Origin: Mammaliicoccus sciuri
GTDB taxonomy: Bacteria > Bacillota > Bacilli > Staphylococcales > Staphylococcaceae
Reading direction: 5' to 3'
DNA length: 64,000 nucleotides
Assembly: GCF_002901825.1 (NCBI RefSeq)
Contig: NZ_PPQD01000018.1
Coordinates: forward strand, 302,894 to 366,893
The notes below the pieces were generated by a model. The model saw nothing but the letters and a program-made list of their open reading frames with translations. It had not been told where the DNA came from and searched no databases. Shown one piece after another: positions 1 to 8,520 of this stretch (within the stretch, counting starts at the first letter, position 1; every line of letters begins with the position of its first letter). Made by a program: the position numbers and the translations under genes.

Positions 1-878
1 GCTGCTGAAGCTGCACCATATTTCAATGCTTCTTCAACTGATTTACCTTTAACTAATGCATAAATAAATGCGGCTGCATATGAATCTCCTGCACCAAATG
101 TTTTAACGACATTCGCTTTAAATGCTTTACCTTCATAAGTGTTTCCTTCTTTATCAAATGCATTTGAACCTTGCACACCGTGTTTAATGACAACTAAATG
201 TGGATTAGCTTTAAATAATAGTTCACTAATTTCTTTGTCTGATAATGCTTTATATCTTTCGACCATATCAAATTCATCACGTGTTCCAATGACGACATCA
301 GCTTGTTCAGCGACTAACTCATAGTAAATAGAAGTTTCTTCTTCGTCTGTCCAACTATACGGTCTATAATCGAGCTCAAAGATTACTTGTACATTATGTT
401 GTTTTGCTAGTAACAGTGCTTTTAATACTGCCTCTCTTGATGGAGATTTAGCTAATGCTGTTCCTGAAATAAGCAAATATTCTGAATTTTTAACATATGA
501 TTCATCTACATGTTCAGGCGCTAAATATAGATCTGCTACTTCTTCTCTATACATTAATATGCTTGATTCACTCGGACTTTTAATTTCTGTAAACGTTAAA
601 CCGATTTTATGTCCATCTTCATCTACATGTATTTGAGACGTATCAACGCCTACTTCTTCAAAGTAATTCGTAATAAATTTTCCATGTTGATCATCTGATA
701 CATTAGCAATCATACCCACATCTAATCCTAACTTTGCCGTACCAATCATGATATTAGCTGGTGAACCACCAACATATTTGCGAAATGATTCTGTTTCTTC
801 CATTGGTCTATTAATTTCTATTGAGTTCAAATCTATTGCAGCACGACCTATTGCTATAATTTGTTTTTTATTAGACAT
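1..878 (-). CDS. iolC: 5-dehydro-2-deoxygluconokinase IolC (C-terminus cut by window edge)
   Basis: This pfkB-family sugar kinase phosphorylates 2-deoxy-5-keto-D-gluconate in cytoplasmic myo-inositol catabolism. The reading frame opens with MSNKKQIIAIGRAAIDLN and stays open to the window edge, giving about 292 residues. A GGSPANIMIG substrate-binding stretch lies near residue 40. The family signature KTFGAGDSY, carrying the catalytic Asp, lies near residues 257-266. It starts 14 bases after iolB, so the two are cotranscribed. The family is usually about 320-340 residues, so only the last few dozen residues are missing. The neighbours iolB and iolA make IolC much likelier than a generic ribokinase. 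Confidence 0.93.
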   Translation of the reverse strand, partial: MSNKKQIIAIGRAAIDLNSIEINRPMEETESFRKYVGGSPANIMIGTAKLGLDVGMIANVSDDQHGKFITNYFEEVGVDTSQIHVDEDGHKIGLTFTEIKSPSESSILMYREEVADLYLAPEHVDESYVKNSEYLLISGTALAKSPSREAVLKALLLAKQHNVQVIFELDYRPYSWTDEEETSIYYELVAEQADVVIGTRDEFDMVERYKALSDKEISELLFKANPHLVVIKHGVQGSNAFDKEGNTYEGKAFKANVVKTFGAGDSYAAAFIYALVKGKSVEEALKYGAASA

Positions 879-891
879 TCACGTACACCCC

Positions 892-1710
892 TTATTCTCT
901 ATCAATAATCCATTCATGATCTGGTTGGTTATAAAATTTCCAAACTTTTTTAGGTCCTGCCATAACATTTAAATAATAACCATCGTAACCATCAGGTACA
1001 GCTACTGGATGATAGCCTTTAGGCACTACAACAACATCACTATTCTCTACTGTCATCGTTTCATCTATTGAAAGGTCGTCTGTAAATACACGTTGAAAGA
1101 CGAAACCTTTACTCGGATTCATTTCATGATAGTAAGTTTCTTCAAGTAATGATTCATTTGGTAAGTTATCAACGTCATGTTTATGTGGTGGATAGCTCGA
1201 CCAATTACCTTGATCTGTATACACTTCAACGACAAGTAATTTTTCACTCGCTGTATGTGTATCAGGTAAAATATTATGAACATGTCGTTTATTTGAATAT
1301 TTACCTCTATCTTCTACTGAGTTCTCAGATGCTGGGATTAATTGTGTTGCTCTTTCTTCATCTGCTGGCGAATAACAAAGCACAACTCTTGAATCTTTAT
1401 TCGCTTTAATTGTCACTTCATGATTTTTAGAAATATATATACTGTCTGTTGGTATTTTTTCAAATACAGATTCTCTTGTTCCTAAATCTTCATAAGAACT
1501 TTCTCCATCTGACACATCGATGTTGCCAGTTAAAGCGACAATACATAGTTCAAAATCACCCGTTGATTCTGTGTAAGTACCTTGTGATTTTATGTCTAAC
1601 ACTTTAAATCCGATATAAGCTAAATCAATATCTTCAGGTTTCAAATCATGTATCACTTGTACATCATCACTTAATGGATGATGTACAGGTTTATTTAATA
1701 ATCGAGCCAT
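892..1710 (-). CDS. iolB: 5-deoxy-glucuronate isomerase IolB
   Basis: IolB isomerises 5-deoxy-glucuronate to 2-deoxy-5-keto-gluconate, the substrate of IolC. The 272-residue length is normal for this bicupin family. Conserved segments are visible: SSYPPHKHD near residue 168 is the metal-binding cupin motif, EETYYHEMNP follows, and VVVPKGYHPVAVPDGYDGYYLN lies near the C-terminus (written here in its key parts only: PKGYHP, GYDGYY). The start has a good AAGGAG site. It lies between iolA and iolC with gaps of 16 and 13 bases, so it belongs to the inositol operon. Identity is secure from sequence plus context. Confidence 0.93.
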   Translation of the reverse strand: MARLLNKPVHHPLSDDVQVIHDLKPEDIDLAYIGFKVLDIKSQGTYTESTGDFELCIVALTGNIDVSDGESSYEDLGTRESVFEKIPTDSIYISKNHEVTIKANKDSRVVLCYSPADEERATQLIPASENSVEDRGKYSNKRHVHNILPDTHTASEKLLVVEVYTDQGNWSSYPPHKHDVDNLPNESLLEETYYHEMNPSKGFVFQRVFTDDLSIDETMTVENSDVVVVPKGYHPVAVPDGYDGYYLNVMAGPKKVWKFYNQPDHEWIIDRE

Positions 1711-1726
1711 CTCTATTTTTCACTCC

Positions 1727-3181
1727 TTAAAATTGTGGATTACCATGTCTAGCAGTTACGACCTTACGGTGTGTATAGAAATCAATACTATCTTTACCGT
1801 TCGCATGTAATGAACCATAGAATGATGATTTCCATCCAGAGAATGGGAAGATTGCCATTGGTGCTGGTACACCTAAATTAATACCTAACATACCTGCATC
1901 AATATACTCTCTGAAGTATCTAATGGATGATGCACTGTCTGTAAATAAACATGCACCGTTCGCAAATTCAGATTGATTCGCTAATTGAATGCCTTCTTTT
2001 AAATCTTTTACTTTAACAAGTGATAACACCGGTGCGAATATTTCATCTTGCCATAGTTTCATATCAGTTGTAACATCTTCGAAAATAGTCGGTTTTACGA
2101 AGAAACCATCTTTGTTGTTGTCTTCTCTACCATCTAATACAAGTTTGGCACCTTCTTCGACACCTTGATCAACGTAATTTAATGTACGTTCAACATTTTC
2201 TTCTCTAATAACTGGACCTAAGAAAACATTATCTTCTAAGCCATTTCCGATAACGATATCTTTAGAAGCTTGTACAAGTTTTTCTTTAAATTCGTCATAA
2301 ACACCTTCTTGAACAGCTACTACTGCTGCTGCCATACAACGTTCACCTGCTGATCCAAATGCTGCACCAATTACATCTTTAACTGCGCCATCAATGTTCG
2401 CATCATTTAAAATGATTGTATGGTTTTTAGCACCTGTTAAACATTGCGCACGTTTTAAGTTTTCAGTTGCTTTTTTATAAACATATTCACCTACTGGTTT
2501 AGAACCAACGAATGATACAGCTTTTATATGTTCATTTTCACAAATACCATTCACAACATCATGTGCACCATGTACAACATTGAATACACCTTTTGGGAAA
2601 CCTGCTTCTTCAATTAACTCTGCAAGTTTATTAACAAGTAATGGTGTCTTTTCAGAAGGTTTAATCACAAATGTATTACCTAATGAGATTGCCATTGGAA
2701 ACATCCAACAAGGCACCATCATTGGGAAGTTAAATGGTGTAATACCACCTACAACACCTACTGGGTATCTATAGCTTGTTCCTTCTATATTTGTTGCGAT
2801 ACTTGAAAGTGAGTCACCCATCATTAAAGATGGTGTCCCAGCAGCAAATTCAACATTCTCAATACCTCTTTGTACTTCTCCTAAAGCTTCTGTCGTATTC
2901 TTACCATTTTCTTTCGTAATAATTTCAGCTAATACTTCTCTATTGTCTGTTAATAATTGTTGAAGTTTGAATAAAAGTCGAGCACGTTTAGGCACAGCAA
3001 CTTCTTTCCATTCTTGAAACGCTTCATGTGCAATTTTTGCCGCTTCATCTAATTCTTCTCTTGTTGAAACAGGTACTTTAGCAATCACTTCTTTAGTAGC
3101 TGGATTGTATACATCTATTGTTTCCTTACTTTTTGACGCTTGCCATTGTCCGTTAACGTAATTCTTTAAGATTTCTACCAT
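1727..3181 (-). CDS. iolA: Methylmalonate-semialdehyde dehydrogenase (CoA-acylating) IolA
   Basis: This aldehyde dehydrogenase converts malonic or methylmalonic semialdehyde plus CoA to acetyl-CoA or propionyl-CoA, the last step of inositol breakdown. It has 484 residues, the family's normal length. The catalytic cysteine is Cys282 in [10 protein letters not shown], typical of the CoA-acylating branch. [12 protein letters not shown] near residue 151 and the [12 protein letters not shown] end also fit. It is the promoter-proximal gene of the iolA-iolB-iolC run and starts after a GGAGG site. The divergent DeoR-type gene and a candidate cre site lie just upstream. Confidence 0.94.
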   Translation of the reverse strand: MVEILKNYVNGQWQASKSKETIDVYNPATKEVIAKVPVSTREELDEAAKIAHEAFQEWKEVAVPKRARLLFKLQQLLTDNREVLAEIITKENGKNTTEALGEVQRGIENVEFAAGTPSLMMGDSLSSIATNIEGTSYRYPVGVVGGITPFNFPMMVPCWMFPMAISLGNTFVIKPSEKTPLLVNKLAELIEEAGFPKGVFNVVHGAHDVVNGICENEHIKAVSFVGSKPVGEYVYKKATENLKRAQCLTGAKNHTIILNDANIDGAVKDVIGAAFGSAGERCMAAAVVAVQEGVYDEFKEKLVQASKDIVIGNGLEDNVFLGPVIREENVERTLNYVDQGVEEGAKLVLDGREDNNKDGFFVKPTIFEDVTTDMKLWQDEIFAPVLSLVKVKDLKEGIQLANQSEFANGACLFTDSASSIRYFREYIDAGMLGINLGVPAPMAIFPFSGWKSSFYGSLHANGKDSIDFYTHRKVVTARHGNPQF

Positions 3182-3209
3182 TTACATATCCTCCAGTTAT
3201 AAATATTAA

Positions 3210-3223
3210 AGTAACCGCTTTCA
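3210..3223. promoter_or_regulatory. Candidate cre (CcpA) site between iolA and iolR
   Basis: Read on the minus strand this is TGAAAGCGGTTACT, 13 of 14 positions matching the cre consensus TGWAARCGNWWWCA. It sits about 30 bases upstream of iolA in the divergent intergenic region. Two further GTTAC-containing words lie at about 3262-3320 in opposite orientations and could be regulator operators. Catabolite repression of inositol genes is usual in Firmicutes. Binding here is inferred. Confidence 0.5.
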
Positions 3224-3386
3224 TAATCTTTTAAAAAAATGAGTATATATTGATTAACTATTGGTTACTTGTTGAGATAATATTATAATAACGAGTATAA
3301 TATGTCAACTTTTGAGTAACTTATATTTTTTATAGTTGTTATATAAGTAAATTTTGGGTATATTGTAAGAAATGGGGGAATCGTAT

Positions 3387-4142
3387 ATGAAATCTAAACG
3401 AATTTATGAAATAGAATCTTTCATAAAAAAAAACAAAACGGCTTCAATTGATGAATTGAAGGATATATTTAATGTATCTGTAAATACAATAAGGCGTGAT
3501 ATCAATCTTTTAGTAGATATGAATGTAGTTAAAAAAGTTTATGGTGGCATTGAAGTTATCGAAGATGAATATAAAGCAGTTGATTACCAAAAAAGGAATG
3601 TGGAGAATTATCAATCAAAAAAACACATTGGAAAATTAGCTGCTGCACATATCGAAACTAACGACATTATTTATATTGATACAGGAACAACAACAATACA
3701 TGTATTAGATTATGTCGACAAAAAATTATCATTTACAATTATTACAAACAGTCTTGATATCATGAATAAAGCTTCACAATTTGAAAATGTAACTTTATTT
3801 ATAATTGGCGAGAAATACAAACCACGTACTCGATCATTTATAGGTATAGATTCTAATATTTTATTGAATAAATTTAATATTAATAAATGCTTTATGGCAG
3901 CTACTGGTGTCAATATTCCAAATGGTCTATCTAACTCAGAGATGGAAGAAAACTTAATCAAACAACTTATAACAAAAAAAGCACGGCAAACATATGTGTT
4001 AGCTGATAATAGTAAGATAGGACATTCAACATTACTAACATACTGCAATCTAAGTGACGTAGACAAAATAATTACTAATAAAATACTCCCACAAGAAATA
4101 CAACAATTCTGCGATGAAAATGATATTAGGGTATTATTTTAG
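3387..4142 (+). CDS. iolR: DeoR-family repressor, likely the inositol regulator IolR
   Basis: This is a DeoR-family regulator of 251 residues. The N-terminal winged helix-turn-helix (SIDELKDIFNVSVNTIRRDI, about residues 20-39) carries the classic TIRRD recognition helix. The C-terminal sugar-phosphate sensing domain has the DTGTTT motif near residue 97. An in-frame ATG lies 15 bases upstream at 3372, but the GGGGGAA ribosome-binding site is correctly spaced only for the ATG at 3387. It is divergent from iolA across about 200 bases holding a cre-like word. In B. subtilis the DeoR protein IolR represses iol genes and responds to 2-deoxy-5-keto-gluconate 6-phosphate. The same role here rests on position. 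Confidence 0.82.
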   Translation: MKSKRIYEIESFIKKNKTASIDELKDIFNVSVNTIRRDINLLVDMNVVKKVYGGIEVIEDEYKAVDYQKRNVENYQSKKHIGKLAAAHIETNDIIYIDTGTTTIHVLDYVDKKLSFTIITNSLDIMNKASQFENVTLFIIGEKYKPRTRSFIGIDSNILLNKFNINKCFMAATGVNIPNGLSNSEMEENLIKQLITKKARQTYVLADNSKIGHSTLLTYCNLSDVDKIITNKILPQEIQQFCDENDIRVLF

Positions 4143-4159
4143 TTAATAAATTTAACATG

Positions 4160-4262
4160 CGTTAATTCGTGCGCTAACGATCTTGTTTCGCTTTCTTGGA
4201 CGTTAGAATTTCTAAAGATCTTGTTTGCGACTCTTGAGCGTTAGCGCTATTTTCACGCACAA
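4160..4262. repeat. Degenerate direct repeat with CTAACG/CGTTAG hairpins
   Basis: Two related units of about 37 bases occur: CTAACGATCTTGTTTCGC...GGACGTTAG and CTAAAGATCTTGTTTGCG...GAGCGTTAG. Each can fold on CTAACG/CGTTAG-like arms, and GTGCG...CGCAC flanks the pair. The block sits just before the transcription terminator in the convergent gap after iolR. It resembles a decayed version of the hairpin array at 48608-48842, which also uses GCGCACGA/TCGTGCG arms. No coding potential is seen. Confidence 0.5.
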
Positions 4263-4263
4263 A

Positions 4264-4304
4264 AAAGACGTGATACTGCTATTTTCTAGCGGTATCACGT
4301 CTTT
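4264..4304. terminator. Bidirectional intrinsic terminator
   Basis: An 18-bp stem (AAAGACGTGATAC.../...GTATCACGTCTTT) with a short loop is flanked by A and T runs. It lies between convergent iolR and the Gfo/Idh/MocA oxidoreductase gene. Confidence 0.85.
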
Positions 4305-4316
4305 ATTTATCTTATA

Positions 4317-5582
4317 TTATGAAGTTAAGGCTATTTCATTATATAATTCGTCTATATTTATGGATTGGCCGTGGTTCAGTCTTGATTCTTCTGCTGCAAA
4401 TGCCATTAAGTGACTGATTAAGGATTTACTTGCTATGGATTTAGATTCATTTTGATCTGAGCTATTAATTGCATCTATAAAATCTCTCATAATACCTTCG
4501 TCTCCTCCTCCATGTCCACTGCTCACTTCTGGGAATTTGACAATTTTTTCTTCTCTTGTTAAAAAGTCAAAAATGCTTATTTCATTTGTTTCCATATTCC
4601 CTCTTATTTCACCTTTTGTTCCCATTATTTGAACAATTCTTGTTTGTTCTCTTGTAAATGCGCTCATACTAAATGTTGCTGTTGCACCATTTTCAAATTC
4701 CATATTCACAACTTGATGATCGACAACGTCATTATCTGATTGGAAAACGCATTTCCCATAATCCGTATGATTCAATCTTTCTATGATCGCTTCGTTAGAA
4801 TTTTCTTCTGTAAATTTCATCGCCCATCCTCTACCGATACCTAAATAATACCTTCCAGCATGAAATGGACATTCATTCTCTACTGGGCATCCGTCTAGAC
4901 ATCTTAATGGTGCGCCTTCTGGTTTGTTTGCTTCATTAAAATACATCAATGAACCAAAGGAATTGATTCTTTTACAATCTTGATCCATGATATAACTGAT
5001 AATATCCATGTCATGGCAAGATTTAGCTAATATCATTGGACTTGATTGTTCTTTACTTTTCCAATTACCTCTTACAAAACTATGTGACATATGCATATAT
5101 TCTACATTTTCATTAAGTTGAATAGATGCAATCTGACCAATATCTCCGTTTTGAACGATAGATTTTATCCTACTCCAGAATGGTGTATATCTTAATACGT
5201 GACAAATCGTTAATGTTCTATCCATTTCTTTCGCTTTTTCTACCATTTTTATACACTCTTTAGGAGTAGGAGACATCGGTTTTTCAAGCAACACGTGATA
5301 TCCTAAATCTAATGCTTTCATTGTTGGTTCAAAATGCGCTTTATCTTGTGTACATATGATTGCTATATCAGCTTCTGGCTTCATGTCCAATAATGCATTC
5401 CAAGACGCTTGTACATATTGTTCATCTAAACTATGATGACTACTTATGCGCTCTCTTCTTTCTTTAACAGGTTCCGCTACCCCAATTAATTTAATTTTAT
5501 GAGGCAAAGACTTTATCAAATTCGCATAAACTCTTCCCCCTCGATCACCTGCACCTAACAAAATCGCTTTTTTTATACCCAT
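4317..5582 (-). CDS. Gfo/Idh/MocA-family NAD(P)-dependent oxidoreductase
   Basis: This is a cytoplasmic sugar or polyol dehydrogenase of the Gfo/Idh/MocA family, about 421 residues. The N-terminal Rossmann domain opens with AILLGAGDRGGRVYANL (the GxGxxG region). The family signature EKPMSPT follows near residue 107, with the catalytic Lys. A cysteine-rich insertion, CLDGCPVENECPFHA, lies near residues 235-250 and may bind metal. The start is set at the ATG after GGGGGAC; an ATG 21 bases upstream lacks a site. It stands alone and converges on iolR. The substrate cannot be read from sequence; inositol is possible from the neighbourhood only. Confidence 0.82.
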   Translation of the reverse strand: MGIKKAILLGAGDRGGRVYANLIKSLPHKIKLIGVAEPVKERRERISSHHSLDEQYVQASWNALLDMKPEADIAIICTQDKAHFEPTMKALDLGYHVLLEKPMSPTPKECIKMVEKAKEMDRTLTICHVLRYTPFWSRIKSIVQNGDIGQIASIQLNENVEYMHMSHSFVRGNWKSKEQSSPMILAKSCHDMDIISYIMDQDCKRINSFGSLMYFNEANKPEGAPLRCLDGCPVENECPFHAGRYYLGIGRGWAMKFTEENSNEAIIERLNHTDYGKCVFQSDNDVVDHQVVNMEFENGATATFSMSAFTREQTRIVQIMGTKGEIRGNMETNEISIFDFLTREEKIVKFPEVSSGHGGGDEGIMRDFIDAINSSDQNESKSIASKSLISHLMAFAAEESRLNHGQSINIDELYNEIALTS

Positions 5583-5710
5583 TGAATCGTCCCCCTTTAT
5601 CATTCAATAATTTCATATTACTACTATAAAAGTAAAAAATCACACATTTACCATGATTTTTTGTTCATATTTGTTCAAAAATGTTATTATTATAAATAAA
5701 ATTAAAGATA

Positions 5711-5755
5711 AAAAAACAGTAGGCTTTCAAATTATAAAATGAATGTCTACTGTTT
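5711..5755 (-). terminator. Intrinsic terminator after the PTS EIICB gene
   Basis: Arms AAACAGTAG (5714-5722) and CTACTGTTT (5747-5755), with extra internal pairing TTCA/TGAA, are followed on the minus strand by a T run. It lies directly downstream of the minus-strand PTS gene. Confidence 0.75.
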
Positions 5756-5773
5756 AACTATTGATATATTCAA

Positions 5774-7264
5774 TTACTGACCTTGATTTTGTTGCATTTG
5801 CATGAGCTCATCTGCTGTAAATTGTACATCAGTTCCAATAATAATTTGGATATTTTTATCACTAATCACTTTGTTTCCTAATGCGCCAGATTGTTTGATT
5901 TTTTCTTGATCAACAACACTTGTATCTTTTAAAGTTAGTCGTAGTCTTGTTGCACAGTGATCGATAACTTCTATATTATCATTACCACCAATTGCTTCAT
6001 ATATAAGTTTTGTCTTATTAGATACTTTCACACCACTATTGTTTGTTGAAGTACCTGCTTCATCTTCTTCAAGACTAGGATCTTGCTTTGCCGCTTCTTC
6101 CATTAAACCATCTCGACCTGGTGTCTTAAGATTAAATGTACGAATCGCAAAATCAAATACGACAAAGTATACGACACCCATAATCAAACCAAGTACAAGT
6201 AACATTAATGGTTTATTCGCAATCGGAATACTTAAACTTAATAAATAATCTATTAATCCTGCGCTAAATGTAAATCCTGCAGTCCAATGGAATGTTGCTG
6301 CAATAAATAATGAAATACCTGTTAATAACGCGTGAATACCAAATAACATTGGTGCTGCTACTAAGAATGAGAATTCTAATGGTTCTGTGATCCCTGTTAC
6401 AAAGGAAGCAATCGCTGCTGTAACCATTAAAGAACCTACTACTTTTCTATTACGCTTCTCAGCATTTTTCCAAATCGCTAATGCTGCAGCTGGCAAACCA
6501 AACATCATAATTGGGAATAATCCTGCTTGGTAACGACCTGTTATACCCGCTTCACCTTTACTAGACCAGAAGTTTGCAATATCATTAATACCCGCAATAT
6601 CAAACCAGAATACTTGGTTTAATGCGTGATGCAATCCAAATGGTAATAATAAACGGTTAAAGAATCCATATAACCCGGCACCAAGAGGTCCAAGTTTAGA
6701 AATCATTTCACCAAATGACACTAAGCCGTTATATACTGGCGGCCAAATAAACATAAGTGCGATAGAAATGACTAACATTGCCGCTGCTGATAATATCGGC
6801 ACAAGACGTTTACCACTAAAGAAAGCAAACGCTGTTGGTAATTTCGTATCTTTAAATCTATTGTAAATTGCTGCTGTAACTAAACCACAAATAATCCCGA
6901 TAAACACATTACTAATACCTGTAAATGCGATATCAACTTTATCCTCAGCAACATGCAATACTTTCGCCATTGCTTCTGGCTTTAATACTTGTGTAACCAC
7001 TAAAAATGATACAAGTCCACTAAGTGCTGCTGCACCATTTTTATCTTTAGACATACCGAATGCTAAACCTACTGCAAAGAGTATTGGTAAATTATTAATA
7101 ACTGCTAAACCACCATTTGCTAAAAAGTTTGCAACGCTATTTCCTTCCCCGTTAATTGCACCTGAATCAATAAAAGATGCGATACCTAAAAGTAACCCAG
7201 CTACCGGTAAAATCGAAATAGGTAGCATTAGAGACTGTGCAAATTTTTGCATATAAGCCTTCAT
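5774..7264 (-). CDS. nagE: PTS EIICB, N-acetylglucosamine-type
   Basis: This phosphotransferase permease imports and phosphorylates a hexose or amino sugar. It has 496 residues. The EIIC membrane domain (residues 1 to about 385) opens with SLMLPISILPVAGLLLGI. It contains FFNRLLLPFGLHHALNQ and the GITEPLEFSFL loop characteristic of the glucose/GlcNAc family, and ends near FNLKTPGRDG as in B. subtilis NagP. The cytoplasmic EIIB domain carries the phosphocysteine in IDHCATRLRLTLKD near residue 440. No EIIA domain is fused, so it must borrow one. The ribosome-binding site AGGGGAG is good, and the gene is monocistronic. GlcNAc specificity is a family judgement. Confidence 0.82.
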   Translation of the reverse strand: MKAYMQKFAQSLMLPISILPVAGLLLGIASFIDSGAINGEGNSVANFLANGGLAVINNLPILFAVGLAFGMSKDKNGAAALSGLVSFLVVTQVLKPEAMAKVLHVAEDKVDIAFTGISNVFIGIICGLVTAAIYNRFKDTKLPTAFAFFSGKRLVPILSAAAMLVISIALMFIWPPVYNGLVSFGEMISKLGPLGAGLYGFFNRLLLPFGLHHALNQVFWFDIAGINDIANFWSSKGEAGITGRYQAGLFPIMMFGLPAAALAIWKNAEKRNRKVVGSLMVTAAIASFVTGITEPLEFSFLVAAPMLFGIHALLTGISLFIAATFHWTAGFTFSAGLIDYLLSLSIPIANKPLMLLVLGLIMGVVYFVVFDFAIRTFNLKTPGRDGLMEEAAKQDPSLEEDEAGTSTNNSGVKVSNKTKLIYEAIGGNDNIEVIDHCATRLRLTLKDTSVVDQEKIKQSGALGNKVISDKNIQIIIGTDVQFTADELMQMQQNQGQ

Positions 7265-7438
7265 ATTTTTCTCCCCTTATATATTTGTTGGAAACGTAAT
7301 CTCTATTACATATTTACCATAAAAAACATTTGATGTATATAACGAATTAATATTTCAAAAACTTAAAATAATCAATTAATTATTTTAAATTAAAAATAAT
7401 ACACATCCCTTCTATATATTTTTCAACCTATTAAAAAT

Positions 7439-7474
7439 TAAGAGCCTGCAACAATTTTCATGTTCAGACTCTTA
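7439..7474 (-). terminator. Intrinsic terminator after yjdM
   Basis: TAAGAGCCTG-C-AAC and GTTCAGACTCTTA pair imperfectly and are followed on the minus strand by AATTTTTAAT. It sits five bases past the yjdM stop. Confidence 0.7.
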
Positions 7475-7479
7475 AAAGC

Positions 7480-7836
7480 TTATTTATTCACTTTTTTAAC
7501 AACTGATGACTTCAATCCTATTTGTCCAAAACCAGGTATTTTACAATCAATGTCGTGACCATCTTCTGGGTCCACTAATTTGATACCTTTAACTTTAGTG
7601 CCTTGTTTAATAGAATTAGATGATCCTTTTACTTTTAAATCTTTAATGACCGTTACAGTATCTCCATCATTTAATTCAACACCATTTACATCTTTAATAA
7701 CTGTGTTTTCTTCCTTTGATGCATCTTCGTCGTTTATAGACCATTCATGATTACACATTGGACAAATATAAAATTGTCCATCCTCGTAAGTATATTCTGA
7801 ATCACATTTAGGGCAATTTGGTAATGTTGCTTCCAT
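7480..7836 (-). CDS. yjdM: Zinc-ribbon protein YjdM (PhnA family)
   Basis: This small cytoplasmic protein of 118 residues has an N-terminal zinc ribbon with two Cys pairs, CPKC (residues 8-11) and CPMC (residues 29-32). The conserved PhnA core follows, with [20 protein letters not shown] and [11 protein letters not shown]. Despite the old PhnA (phosphonate) name, its biochemical role is not established and no phosphonate genes are nearby. GGAGG precedes the ATG, and a terminator lies directly downstream, so it is its own transcription unit. Confidence 0.9.
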   Translation of the reverse strand: MEATLPNCPKCDSEYTYEDGQFYICPMCNHEWSINDEDASKEENTVIKDVNGVELNDGDTVTVIKDLKVKGSSNSIKQGTKVKGIKLVDPEDGHDIDCKIPGFGQIGLKSSVVKKVNK

Positions 7837-7916
7837 CTTTCAACCTCCGAAAGTTTATCATAACCTCTATAATTTATCACATTTTCATAAATACTGGTAT
7901 TGGATTTTTCATAAAT

Positions 7917-8504
7917 TTAAGGTTTCATGATGATATATGACGTAATCTCTTTCACTTTAGCGTCTTTTTTATGATTTTCAAATTTATACATTTCAGCAAA
8001 ATAAATTTCTTCACCAGAATTCAATATGAATGTGCCGTGCGTAGAAGCTTCTTTACCGTGCGTAAGCATTGATTTAATTTCAAGGCTGGATACTTTTTGC
8101 AAGTGCTCGTTAATTTCATCTAAAAATGCTTTTCTACCCTTTAATTCAAAAGAACCTGGTACTTTCCATACTAAATCATCTGTTAGCCATTCATTAAGAT
8201 ACTTTTCATCTCCAACGAGTGAAGCAATCACAATATCTCTGATAATTCTTCTTTTTGGTGCGTTATCACATTTTAAATCTCCTAGTACTGTGAATTTCAC
8301 ATTCTTTAAATCATCATCTAATTGACTAAATGCTAACCCTTGTTCTAATAATGCTTCTTTCAAAATACCTATAGCTTTTGGTCCCATACCATGAAGTTTC
8401 GCCAAATTATGTTCATCTAATTGAGCAACCTGTTCTAACGTCGTAATATTGATCTTGTTCAAAGCATTTGTTGCTGGTTTCCCTATTTTCGGCAAATTTG
8501 TCAT
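7917..8504 (-). CDS. Helix-hairpin-helix plus NTF2/SnoaL-like domain protein
   Basis: This 195-residue protein is built from two recognisable parts. Residues 1-60 (PKIGKPATNALNKINITTLE and LAKLHGMGPKAIGILKEAL) form a helix-hairpin-helix unit of the type that ends RNA polymerase alpha and some DNA-binding proteins. Residues 80-195 look like a SnoaL/NTF2 cone: EKYLNEWLTDDLVWKVPGSF, then GRKAFLDEI, TSHGT-like strands and a C-terminal beta edge. No catalytic residue can be assigned. It starts after an AGGGAG site and follows the ABC exporter genes by about 16 bases, so it may be their distal cotranscribed gene. Function unknown. Confidence 0.7.
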   Translation of the reverse strand: MTNLPKIGKPATNALNKINITTLEQVAQLDEHNLAKLHGMGPKAIGILKEALLEQGLAFSQLDDDLKNVKFTVLGDLKCDNAPKRRIIRDIVIASLVGDEKYLNEWLTDDLVWKVPGSFELKGRKAFLDEINEHLQKVSSLEIKSMLTHGKEASTHGTFILNSGEEIYFAEMYKFENHKKDAKVKEITSYIIMKP

Positions 8505-8520
8505 CCGAACACAGCTCCCT

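Noticed and set aside
5604-5710. Possible operator or small gene upstream of the Gfo/Idh/MocA gene
   Set aside because: Only A/T-rich sequence and a TGTTCA word repeated once (TTGTTCATATTTGTTCA) were seen, which is not enough to call a site.
7265-7438. Possible riboswitch or operator upstream of the GlcNAc-type PTS gene
   Set aside because: The stretch is A/T-rich without a convincing hairpin series or palindrome. A word resembling half a cre site (AACGTAATC) is too weak.
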